From Cordia subcordata (Eukaryota > Streptophyta > Magnoliopsida > Boraginales > Cordiaceae), in contig JAPTOF010000001.1 in the NCBI GenBank assembly GCA_028554755.1, positions 1,624,501-1,688,500 of the forward strand: a stretch of DNA of 64,000 bases, in the 5' to 3' direction. Position 1 is the stretch's first letter. Every line of letters begins with the position of its first letter. The translations under genes were made by a program, and so were the position numbers. This document shows positions 1 to 13,100 of this stretch, piece after piece. The notes beneath the pieces are model-generated. The model did not search any database, was not told the DNA's origin, and was given only the letters and a program-made list of their open reading frames with translations.

Positions 1-1146
1 AACCTCAACGTTAGATTCTCATTAACAAGACGCATATTGGGGTTTTTTACTGAAAAATAAAAAACTGAAACAGCTTCAAGCCTAAGTGAGGAATTTCCTC
101 AAACAGTCGAAGAACATGTACACACACTCACACATATATATATATATAGAGATGGGTAGTACCTTGGCTTTGGAGATGGGGAGTAGCAAAAGGAAAACTT
201 CGAATTTTTCTTTTTTTTGGGTCGAAGAAGGTAAACTTGGAAAGAAGATGGGATACTTTTAACTACTTTGAGGAGATGTTTATGGGTCAGCAGGCCCATT
301 CTGAACAATTATCTGAGTTTTTTGATGAGGCAGCCCAAATATATGCTACTGGGCCTTGGCAAATGAGAACAATGACATACAAGATTGGCATCTTTTTCAT
401 TTTTTTATTTCAATTTTGTTTTCTCTGCAAGGGTGAAACTCACAACTTGACTATGAAAATAAAGTTATTATGCTTTGAGAGAGATTAAGATATTTTTACT
501 AATTATCTTATCGGGTAATAACATTTCTCAATTAACCAAATATTAATTGTAAAAATTGAATTAAATAACATTTTTTCCATCTTAATCGGAAAGGCTCTCC
601 TAATTGTATACGATACGCATAATGGACTTCCCTGAGCACTAGTAACATTTTAGGCCTGTGATTTTTTTTTCCAAGTCTTTTTTTAAACAAAAATGGAAGA
701 AAAACAAAAAGTGACTTATGCTTCTCACGGGATCATTTGTATTTATATGCCATTAGGATCCATCTCTCGCCCCAAGATATCATCTAAAGTCAAATAAAAT
801 GATGGTCAATTGTGTAAGATAATTAAAACAAAATAAAGTAAATTAACTTACAGCAGTTAAATTCTCGTTATACGATTACCATATTATATCTTTTTTAAAT
901 TCAAAAAGATGTTGCTTGATTGTTCACAAATTTCAGAATTTTTTAAACCATTAAAAAAAAAAAAAGATCATAAACGAATCTATCCTCAAAATTGCAGAAG
1001 ATGAAACAGTTAATAGCCAAAAAAAAGAGTTCAATATTAGTGGTCATCCAAAAATAAAATAAAATAAAAAGGGACGCAAAATCGAGCAGAATAAACAAGA
1101 ATAAATTTAATAAATTGAATGGGTAACTAATACCTATCTCACATGA
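1..1146. promoter_or_regulatory. Left-edge intergenic region with possible promoter of an off-window gene
   Basis: No coding region is supported here. Three TGGGCC/T-type site II motifs lie close together: GGCCCA at 293-298, AGCCCA at 332-337 and TGGGCC at 350-355. These elements are common in plant promoters of housekeeping and ribosomal genes. On the minus strand, downstream of them, the sequence is CT-rich and contains a plausible splice donor near 160 (CCAAG followed by GTACTA). This would fit the 5' UTR of a gene transcribed leftward out of the window. That is inference, because no coding exon is visible. The rest, about 500-1146, is AT-rich and also includes the 3' flank of the demethylase gene. 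Confidence 0.3.
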
Positions 1147-4100
1147 TCAACTATTTCGTACACAAAGAAATGGAGAAAGGCTCCCAAGTTCTATGCGTTT
1201 TCGAGCCACCCTTCTAAATGGCTTCCTATTTCTCCACAACAATTGCTCTATACCACTAGAATGTCTGAAGCCATCCACATCCATGCTCACAGTCGTCTTT
1301 CGCTTCGTACTAGACTTCTGTTTCGATGATTTCCTCCTAACTTCTGCGCGCCGCGGAGAAGGTGTTTTTGGCTCGACAAATTTGCAACCCATAACCCTGT
1401 TGGACCATCAATAAAAAATGAACATAAACCAAGCCGAGCCAAGCCATGCCAAGCTTTTCTCATAAATCCGAGATACTTCTTGAGAAAAGATATGAAGTCT
1501 CCTACCTCTCTTGGGGTACCGGTACTGATGAACACGGATGATCCTGTGTTTCGGGGTCGCATGCAGGGCAGATGTAGATCTTCGGGGCTGAAGTTAAGTT
1601 CACGCAATCAAAGTGATACCATTCATCACATTCATCACAGGCAACCATTGGCCTCTGATCATAGGGTCTCCGGCAAATGCAATAGAGCATACTTCGCTCC
1701 CTTAGTAACTGCAGACGGCAAGAAATGAGAATCAAAACCAAAGTACGCCATCTAGATGCTCAGAAGCAGCAGACCGTTACCTTAAGTTCCTTGTCAAAGT
1801 ACACGGGCAAGTTTTCACCCTCTGTGATGAGCTCAAAAACTTTATCCAGTCCTAGTGCTCCACCATCTGCTGAAACCTGCTAAGAGATAAATATATATAG
1901 ATTATGTAAGCAAGGCATCTTAATGTTCAATTTTAACACGTGTATATACTCATGTATATATATAGGAAGAATGCAGGACCCTCTTGGCTGTATCTGCCCA
2001 CTGCGCGCCAACGTCCTTCACTTCTGTCAGTGTGTGTCTGAAATAGTCTTCCAAAGGAATGCCTATAGCCAGTCCCTATCCACGAGTACAAATGAAAATT
2101 TATTATATAGGTTGATAAATGTTAGATGTGAGTTCCAGATTGATGACTAATGGAGTTTACAAAAGGCAGATTAATCTTGCAATTCTTGCATCTTTGGCTC
2201 CAAGAAAAAAAGCTAACATTGGTTTAATTACAGTATTCAACCCCAAAAATAACTTGTTGCACATTACATGAACTTTCTAGAGCCAAATAATATAGATGTA
2301 AATGTCTTTTGTGTGTCTTGTGTGCAATACTTGTGAACTTATCCATGCACGCGATTATGCATGTGCACATGCACGAGCACGTGCGAGAGAGAGAGGCATT
2401 CTTGGCATTCCCACCATACGAGGGACATTGCGGTAGAGTTGGAATGCAAATACTACTGTCACACAAATCAATCATCAGGTCACCACAAGTAAAAATGTAA
2501 ACTAGCAACCACGGTTTGATACAGTATATGTCATAGAAGTTCTTATCCTTGAGTTTCAAGTCTACAGATATCATGAAGATAGAAAGGGTACAAGGATACA
2601 ACGGGTTTCATTTTACTTCAGGGCTCAAGTAAGATTAACTTATAAGCTAATCAAATGTACTTTTGAGATCAATTCTTATGGAAGGTGCATCTCCTTTTCA
2701 TACTAGGCAACTAAGGTGCCAGTTGTTAAACAACGAGAAATATATTTGCACAAGAAAGAGATGTTTCACATTCATTAGCAGTTAAAGTCATAAATCTGTC
2801 GCTCAACATTTTTTTTCAGGGACAATCTTCACCGCTTTGCTCATTAGCAATTATGCCACAAATCAAATGTGCTACTATATAAACTTACTCCTCTAAAAGA
2901 TTATCCAAGACAATCAAAACATTTATAGGAAGGCCTTAATAGCGATTGTAGACCACTCTAATTAAAGGTATAATAAATACCTCTTTCACATGCCGCTGAA
3001 TCTGTTGAATTGTAGGCTTCTGCGGACCTGCTAGTAGTTTCTGTGCTCTGACTTTCCATGAATTTCTTGCCAAAGCTAGATCAAATCTGCAGTCGACCTG
3101 AGAATAACAAATACCTGCCAAATCTACAGCCTGTAAACAAAAAAAAATCTTCCTCTCAATACCTCAGAAGTCAACTAATCTACGTCCAAAAGGAAAAGCA
3201 AGTTATGCGTGTCAAGAATGAGCCTATGATAGCAAGAAATCTCTACCTGGGCATTTGCTATTTTTGTTCATACGAAAGATGATATTATTACTAGAGCTGA
3301 AAGCACATTTTCTATAGATAAAATATGAAATACGATAAACCAAAGGAAAACCAAAAAGTACAAGGCTTCTTAGTGAATACCTTCAAAGCAACAGACAGCT
3401 TTCCTGTAACTATGCTAAGATCATTACCAAGATAAGCTAATACAGAATCCACTATTTCTATTAAGCAAGCATGGCATTGAAGAGCCTTCTCTACTATCTG
3501 ATGAAGAATAACTCTCTCCTCAATCCTGTCGACAGCAACCACATCTCATCAGTGAATTCACATTAATCCCTTACATAACAATTTAGTTCTAAGAGCTAAC
3601 AATCAGCTATATAAAGACATAAGAGTAAACATAAGTCAAGTATATAGTGCAATTGAACTAAATTGTAGACACAAAATACTGCCACCAAAAGAATGGACAA
3701 AGGGCAGATGGAAACAAAGATTGAAAGAAACTGCTACAGTGGATACATGTTATTATTGAAAAATCAAAAACAGTACTGACAATTCCCAAAGTAAGCAGAA
3801 GACACACTGTCCCCTACCATAAATATCAGCCGTTACAGAGGTAGTAGAATAAGTTAAGTAGTTGGAATCAAGCTGTTCTAACAGCTTACGGTTAGTTGCC
3901 GAATCATCTAGAACATACAATTAACACATCCAAAGCCACATGCAGTTGGTTACAAGAGTGCATTATCACTAGTGAAGTAGTGGAAATGGCAATTATATAG
4001 ATCGATTTGCTAGTAAATATTCTTGGCTTGCTTCTTGCACCCCTTTATGCATATTAATAAAATTCAGATTCTTCACCCCCGCCCCCCGCCCCCCAAAACA

Positions 4101-7100
4101 AATGTGCTGAAAACATGATATACAATTAACAGAAACCGTTTTTCAATTCTGAAACTTCACTATCTCTCTTCTCTATTTTCTCTCATGGTATCATAGAGCC
4201 TTCTCGCTCCAATACCCATTTTATATCAAACAACAAACATTGCAAACAGTAGTACAGCATGGCCTGAACATTTTTTAGCAGGATGCAAGCACTAGAAAAT
4301 GCAGCCAACCAAAAACATCATCAGGATACAGGAAAAAATTTGAGAACACTTGGGCAGAAGATCAATTGATTGGGAGCATGTCATTACCACAGACAAAGAT
4401 CCTCAGCATCTGTCAATAGTGCAGTGAGCTTGCTCAATTCAGGACACGTCTGGCGAATTTTCTGCATCATGCAAAGATAAGTCAAAAAGAAACCCAAACT
4501 ATCTGAACAATGAGACACTTGGAATAAAGTTGCTGATGAATACCAGAGGACCAAATCCACTTTTTAAGATTTTTCCATTGTTTATGAAGTTGCAATAAGG
4601 ACATGTATCCAGTGTTGAATCAGCTGAAGCTGCAAGTGACGATCCTATGCATTGCAAGTGGAAGCTATGCACAAGAGTATAGTGTAAAGTACATCAAACA
4701 ATGTTGAGACAGAAGGAAACTCCTCAAATCAATAATAAGTATCTCAGAGAAACAAAAAGAGACAGAACCATAGCTCCCCATTCACTAATGACAAATATCC
4801 ATATGATTGTGCAGCTATTACAGTTTCAACAGAAGCAGGATAAAAAGTAATAGGTTACTGAATTTAAATACCTTACCAGTCCTTGCAAATAGAACAAGTT
4901 AAAAGCTTTTGATGCTCAAGATCAGTGCAGCAAAATACACAGGACGTTCTGGCTTCACTGCACTTGAACTTCTCGTACATGTAAAATGATCTATCGAGAC
5001 TACTTTTAAACTGCAAAATATATTTGATATACTTTTTCAGGACGCTTAGGATGAAAAGTAGTGAGAAACACAAAGTTATACGAAAAACAGAATAGAAAAA
5101 CATGGCAATAATAAATATACCTCTGAAAGAGAACTAAGAAGCAGGTCTACATTTCCAGCCAAAGGTCTAATTATATCCTGACAACGTTGCTTCCACTGCT
5201 CTACCTTCTGTACTTCAGAGAAGACCATGTCTAGCTCTGAACTATTAAAGGCATCTGTGCTTCCAAGTTCCTGAATATGGTTCAATCAATACAACTAACA
5301 TCACCAATGATAAATTTAAAGAAAAAAAGGATTATTATAAAATGAGAAAAAAAGAACTATAAAACAACTGTATATATCATACAAGACTAAATTCAATCTG
5401 TCTATTAACTAATAACAAGGAAAGTAAGAATCCAAAGGGTAAAAGATTTCTATGACAGCCAAACCCTCAGTCCAGTCTCATTTTCCCCAGTGGGTCGATT
5501 CATGAATTGTGCTGTGTATCAAGTTGGTATTCTATGTACCATGTTGGAAGGAGGCTAGTTCGGGCAAAAGGAGAGGGCAATGGAGAGGTAGCATTAATGG
5601 GTGGTGGCCAATGAGAATAATAGGGGAAGGATAAGCGGAAGGAGAAAGAAAGGGAAAAGAAAAAAATAACATGTATGTGTGTCATTCTATTCAACCTTAA
5701 AATCAAGGACACAAATAGCCATTTCATTAGCATACAACTACATGGAATGGAAGAGCATACTTCATATCCAGGATAATTCATTAGTGGTCTCATTGAAGCG
5801 AAACTTTGATGGAATAAAAGAAGCTGAACGAATAGGTTAGAGGACACAGAATGCTTTTCATGCAAATCGAAATGAATGCATTCAAGCAAGTTCCAAATTT
5901 CTGTCCCAATTCACTTTGCTGATATACAGAAATAGAATGCTAACCATTATCAAGAAGAAAGTATCATCAAATAACTGACAGAGATGTGACTATAGTTCCA
6001 TCTTCATTAGTCAACAACAGTACTGTTATCTTTAGATGCAAAAATTCTTTACTCTAAGATCAGGTTAGCATTTGAAAAGAATCATATTCTCTTGCAAAGC
6101 CTCACATTGGTGATAGAAGAACTGATGTCATATTCAGAATTATATAGAATTACCCTCAATTGCAGCAAGGACGCCCATGACAGATCCCTGGAATTAAAGC
6201 GGAAGAAATGATGCACTTGCTCCAGCCACAAACTGAGAAATATGAAGACGTCAGCAAGGAAACACTAACAGTGAAAATTATAACAAATATATATATGGCA
6301 TTACCCATCTCCTATAGAAACAGATACAAATCTACTTTGTGTGAGAGAAGAATCTTAAAGACTCCTATGCGAGCTATGAGTTGCATATCTTCTAGCTGAT
6401 ACCTCCGTGCCTTGATCAAGATTGGCATTTGTTTAAGTCTTAAGATAAAACTGATCCAATGAAACAATCCTAAACTAGAATAGCAGGAACTGCACATCCT
6501 TTCCAGACAAATTTCAAACTATTCCACTTGAAAGAAGATGAATAGAAATAATTCCACCAGAAAAGTGCAACTCACTTGTGTTTCTCAATAGACTTCTGAA
6601 GTTGATTCACCATCAGAGAAAATGGCACAACATTTTTCTGCATTTTCACGACACCAGAAATATATTAGAAAAATTGTACTGAGTGAAAGACTCTAGAAAA
6701 AGCATCAAATTATGATTTTATTGTAGTAGCTGTGGTCCACAAAATTGTACCTAGTTTCACAAAAGCAATAAAAAATAATTGAACAAATAAATACCTGAGA
6801 CTGCCCGAAAACTTCTTCAGCGTCACTCAACTTGAATCGTCCACGGTTACAATGACCAGCAATTTCCAAGGATTTCTTAAGCCAAGTCACTCCATCAATT
6901 AATGATATGTATAAAGTGCAGGATGAATATGCTGCAGGCAAGCTGCTGGCAACCTCCAGAGAGATCTCTACTTCCTACAATGAGGAAAGAACCAAGAACA
7001 AGCCATAAAAATAGTAGAAATGACCATATATAGGATCAAAATTAGCAATTATGAGTATAATGACTCAAGCAATTAAACTTTTCGAGTGTGAGACCTGTTT

Positions 7101-10100
7101 TATTTTCTTGTTTCAATCTTTTTCTAGTCTTGAATTGTTACTAGGTATGGCTTTTGCCCATATAAATCAGCAACAGGCAAATAAACTATAGTGTGCTTTC
7201 TGACTCACAAAAGCCTGAGAGCCTGACACGTTAGCTTTTTAGCTAGACGAGAGCTTGACACGTCAGCTCAAAAATATATTAAATTTTACTAAATATTATT
7301 TCCGATGTATATCATATGTTCATTTTAATTAAATAGCTCACTACTTAGCCAAATGTACTAATGTCAAATATTATATACATGGTGCAAAGCTTAATTCAAC
7401 GGCAGATACTATGCATATGACATCATTCATGAATATTATTATTAAAGTGGTGAGCAGCAAAACCTACATAAGAACTACAATAGACTCCTACTTTTTACAT
7501 GAATGGTAATAGATCTTGAAATGGTTATGAGCGACATAGTTGTGAGTAAAATTCATTTGTTTGGATATACATTTTTTAATTTTAAAACAAGTTATCATTT
7601 TTCTTTATTTGTAAATAATAAATAAAAATTTTAGTTAACAAATACTGTTAATAGTCCTTATAGTTAATTTATCATAATAACTTAATCAAGTACTTCCTAA
7701 TATTACTTAAAAATGAAGAACAACTAAATCTGAAGTTTATAATTAAAAACATATTAGGTCCCATGTGTAGTGCGGGACTAAATGCTAGTTAGATACCAAT
7801 GACGACACTGCCATTGTACTAGTGAAACACAATCTCCTATACAGGCATAGAGGGAACAAAAGCATGAGAATCATGCAGTTTTTTAGCCTAGAAGCAATCA
7901 CCTTTAATGTAGGAATAACAGCACAAAAAGAAAGGGCCTTCAGACACCAACGGAGAGTGGAACAAGCATCTTGAAGCTTTGGAAATACACCAAAGTCAAA
8001 CCCAAGAGATAGACCAACTTCTACGACAGATTCCATGGACAAAACTTGATGCTCAATTTTCGATATTAGGTCAGGGCAACTTCCATCTTCGATGTTTTTG
8101 ATATTCAGGATCCACTCTGCATCATGCAGCAAGGAGCAGGCATCCTGCTCCCAGTCAATGCACCTTTTTAGAACTTTTTGGAGTGTTGATCTCTCTCTCA
8201 AAGAAATTTTTAGTAACTTAGATTCTGAAATCAACTCCTGCAAAATCAGAAGGAATTAGATATAGGCTCTACAATGTTGAGGCAATATAATCGGCAGCAA
8301 GTGCAAAAACCTTGAGAGCCTCGACTCCAAGCAAAGAACTTGAGGAAGTTGGCATGGATAAGTCACGAGATAAGAATGGCTTAGACTTATTTAACCAGGA
8401 AGTAGCCATAGATACCGCATCCTTAACTTCATCTAGAGTAGGTAGGATTACACAGATGTCTTTAGAACTCCTGAGATTTCAAATTCAATGTGTAAACACG
8501 AATAGAAGATAAGATAACAAGTACACAATGCAAGGATCAAAAGACATCACTGAAACCTTATAATATCCTCAAACCCAAACATTTCTGCATGACTTGCAAG
8601 CAGCTGTTTTCCTCGTCCTTCCCAAGCCACAGCGGCTGCATAAACTCCCGAAATATCAGTAAATAACTTCTCTCCACTAATCTGCAGTCTGTTAGAGATC
8701 GAGCTGTCAAAAATCTCAATAGGCCATAATACAAAAAGACTATAATAACTGTCCTTCAATAAAAGTAGGAAGCATACTTTGCCGCCTCCTGCATCAGTTC
8801 CTCGAGAAAATCCATAGACATTTTACAGCGAAGTGCCTGCATGAGTCAACCACAACTAGTAGTAGATAAAAGAAATGGATACACCAAATTATGATATCTG
8901 TGGAAAATATATATAAAACATAAAATATGGAGAGAAAATATGAAAGTACTGAAGATTGGATCCACACCAACGGTGGCTCTAGAAGCGAAATAGTCATAAA
9001 GACTACATTGTGAATTGTTGATGTTTCATGAATACAATAGAAGAGCCTATTTATAGGCATGATAACTTGGTGAGCAAGACTAGAAGCTAGACTAATAAGG
9101 TAACTAGATTTCTAAGGAAATTAAAATAATAAGGAAACCAACTTGATTAATTACCTAATCTAAACTATTGCCTAATTTAATATCATAGACTAAAGAAATA
9201 ACATTATAACCAAAATATTCTTCAACAATATCCAAGCCATAAATTGTTACCCAAGTCATCAAGTGATCTTACATAAGAAATGAAGTACAAAACTAGAAAA
9301 TATCCTCCAAGTAAAAGACCAAAAAATATGCACCACATAAATTGCTGAAGTAAGAATATGAAATTTCACATAGCACATGGTAAAGGAACTAGCAAAATAT
9401 GAAATACTATGATCAGGCAGAAGATAAAAGAACCCAAACTTGTTTTCATTTACCTTCCAAGCTTTTACTCTGCAACAAGCCCTTTCTAACTCAATATGAA
9501 CGCGAGGCAGCTCTTCAACTACATAAAAGATGAAATGAGAAAACAGAATAAAACTTCAAACAAAATCCAATAATGTCAGGTTCAGAGTTGCAAGAAAAGC
9601 AATGAAAGTATCCATAACCTTACCTTGAATTTTCAGCAATGATCCATCTCTTTGAATGCTAATTAACTCATCAATAACATTTTGTTGATCCTCCCTTTCA
9701 TTGATGTTCTTCAGGACATTATTTACACGGGATATCCATGACACAGTGTCTACATGATACTGTCTTAAGAGTTTCAACTCCACAATGTTAACATTAAAAC
9801 CATCAAATTCACCAAGAAGCTGCTCCACCTTCTGCACACAAAAACAAAACACATATATCTGCAACATTAGAAAGTTTCATTTCCGTGGTACCACTGATGA
9901 AATAGATTATAAGCAACAAAAAGGAACAACCTTCAGACTCATAGAACCTTTCAAGGTCTCACAGCACCGAAATCGACATGATTCGACTTGCATTATTAAG
10001 TTTGAAAGCAGCTCATGTTCGGGTAGTTGAAGTTGAAGTTCCAAAACCTGAAATGGAGAAGTAAACAAAACAAATTAAACTTCGTCCCCTTTTAGGTCCT

Positions 10101-13100
10101 TTTATCATCACTTATAACTAAAGGGAAGAATCGTTCAAAAGATGCAGAAAACCAATCTCATCACCTCCTTCTCCAATTTATACAGAAAATCTGCTTCAAC
10201 CATTGCAGAAGATCTCCCAGAGGTGCACCTTTTCACATTGTCTACCCATACCTGAAAGATCTCAAAATGGAAAACCAAAGAAACAAGAACATTAGCAAAC
10301 ATCAAAAGAAGACTAGGAAAGTTTACAAACTGACTTGAGATAGCAACAGAAAAAGTTTCTCCTATGTTTTTACAAAAGGTGCATAGGAATAAGGAGATAA
10401 ACTTGCAGAGAGTCAGATATCAGATATCCGGTAAGGGGGTGGGTTGGGGGGAACAGAGGGAGGGATGGGATCACTGAGATGGAGTCCTGGCCTTGCTACA
10501 TTTGCTCAATAACCTGCCCTTGAGGTTATGGAAACATAATTATCATGTATACAGCAATGAAATATACCTTTGCTGAGGTCAGCTTGTGAAATAGGGCCTC
10601 ACTTTCTTTGAAGTGGATCGGAAAGTCGGTCGTCTTAGAGAACAAAGTCTCCAAATCAGCTACCTGGAGTTGCAGTTCTCAAAGGTCAGGAAGAAGTATA
10701 TACATACGAATGTATGTATGTGCGTATGTACGCATAAACCGACCCTTTTTAGCCTAACAAAATAGCAGCTCCCCACCCCGAATAAGAAAGAGCAAAATTT
10801 GAAAAGAATTAATGAAGTCAAAAGACACATTGCAATGAATAAAACATGAATCTTTAGAGAAAATATCTAAAAGTGAAAAATTCAAATATTGAAGAAGGTA
10901 TCACAGTGTTCAAGATGAGAGAACAATTAAAAAGCAGCTAGATAACGCTGCTTACAGTAACTCTGGAACTCTTTGAAAGGGCCGAATCAATTTCCTGAAT
11001 CAGCTTTATAGCTTCTAGCCAGTACTCCTATAAAGAAATAGTTACACTGCAATCAGAGATGAAAGGCAAACAAATATCAAGCATAGATGCATCGCCCCAA
11101 TAAGCCAAACCTGTAGCTTGAGATGGCAAGGCTCTTTGCAAGGGACAGAACTCAAATCCAGTAAGCTGTTGACACACTCCATGGACACTTTCTCCATATC
11201 CTGATTATGCTGAGGTGACCAAGACTCCACTTTAGAGAGGCAGTCTCTAACAGCTGTTGCCCAATCCCGAGCGTCAACCAAGCTCATCACCATGTTGCGT
11301 ATCTGAAAACACATGGTATACGTGGATAAATATCAGCAAAAAACTTTGTCAATATGCAAACAGAAAGCCAAAAACTGAAATTGAGGAGTTGACGAGTTTA
11401 AAGCCAAAAACTGAAATTGAGGAGTTGACGAGTTTACATACAGGATCCATTTCAGGACCAGCCCAAAGGAACTGTTCAGCTTCTTTCAATGCATTGACAT
11501 AAACATCACTGAGGAATGTACTCTGAAGTATGTCAGAATATTTCAGAAGCCATTCTTCAGCAAGCTGCATATGTGTTTTATAAACACCTTTTACCTAGAC
11601 ATGAACAACATTGGGGCATATGTAGTTAACAAGACAGCAGCAATAGAAGCTGAAATATAATCTACTCAAATGCTTCTATCCAAGATCCACCAGAACTTAA
11701 AGCTTAAATACCATTATGGCAAGAGCCAAAAAAAAAAATCCACAACCAAGGGCATGTAACATGGATTCGAACTGCGAAGTTGACAGTGATAACCTTTCTG
11801 TATTAGCTCAATCCAGCAAGAGTCTTTCAAACTATAGATCAACAACTTTCTAAGTGGACAATATAAGTTACACAAACAACAAGGATTGCATCACTCATAT
11901 GCCCTCAGCAGGTCATTTACATAAAAACGTGTAAACTTAAGCTACTATATTATGCAACCACTTGCACATTATAAGTTTAAATTACTTTGCCATTTACAGG
12001 TAACTATTTTTAGCGAAAGAAAGAAACATTTGGGAATTTGGAAAGTAAAATAGAGAAAACAAAAGATGAGTTCAAAAGAGCATAGCTTTTTACTGAAATT
12101 CCAATTGTTATACCAGTTAATTTGGCATGATCTAAATACAACTTAAAATGCATGTACTAGTCTTTCTCACAAAAGTCAAGAAATAAAAGCAGTAGAACAA
12201 GACTCAAACATCACAGCTCACATGCATAGCAGTGAAAAAGACAGAAGGGACAACTTTCTCTTCCTCTCCAACCAACAGAGAACATGCTAGAGAGCTAGGC
12301 AATTTCAAACTTTGTATTTTCTTAATTTTTTTTTTTTTAAACGAAGGAGCATGAGAGACTATATGAGAGCCAGAAATTAAGAACGAAGCCCACAGCAAAG
12401 AGAAAAGGAAATCAGCTAAGAACTACGAACTTATAGAATAGTAGCAAGCAATAAACCTTTTTTGATAAAGCAGCTGGATCACTCGAACAAAGATCCCGCT
12501 TCACTGAATTTCTGGTATCCTCCTCGATATGTGTTGTATCAGCAACAAGCACTAAGGCACTCAACTCAGCCAGAGTATGACGATAAAGTAAAGAATGCTT
12601 GTTTGTCTTGCATTCACACAGGTGCTCCCAATGCTACCCAAAACAAAAAAATGAAATTATCTATGAGGTTCCAACGAGAAACAAGGAAACTCCATGCTCT
12701 AATGTCCAAATGAAACCTAGGAGTGTAGATAGATTTTGGCTAAAAAGCAATGGTTCTCCAACATTTAAAACCATTATAGAGAATTGTGTAGAGAGTTACT
12801 AGACACTATAAAAGTTAATAACAGACAGAGATTAACTCAAACAAAGAGATAGATTTGTAATAAACCATTGAAGTTCATAGGATATGGGTTCAGAACCCAT
12901 AGCTAAGTATCAATAAGACTAAGTAACTTTGAGCTAAAAAGAAAAGCAACACTGACATTTTTCCATGATCAGAATCTCAAGAATAGGAAGAAAGCTGGTT
13001 AGTAATTATTACAAATCAAAATTTGAACTTGCCTACTATTCAAACTTCCAATTGATCATCCAAACTGGAAAAACAATTAAAATCAGAAGAAGCTTAAATA

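Noticed and set aside
237..488. 83-codon ORF near the left edge
   Set aside because: No conserved features; its second half is an A/T-tract frame and it overlaps probable promoter motifs.
12870..12900. GGGTTCAGAACCC palindrome that recalls a tRNA or SINE B box
   Set aside because: No A box, tail or target duplication nearby; it is better explained as a decayed repeat remnant or chance.
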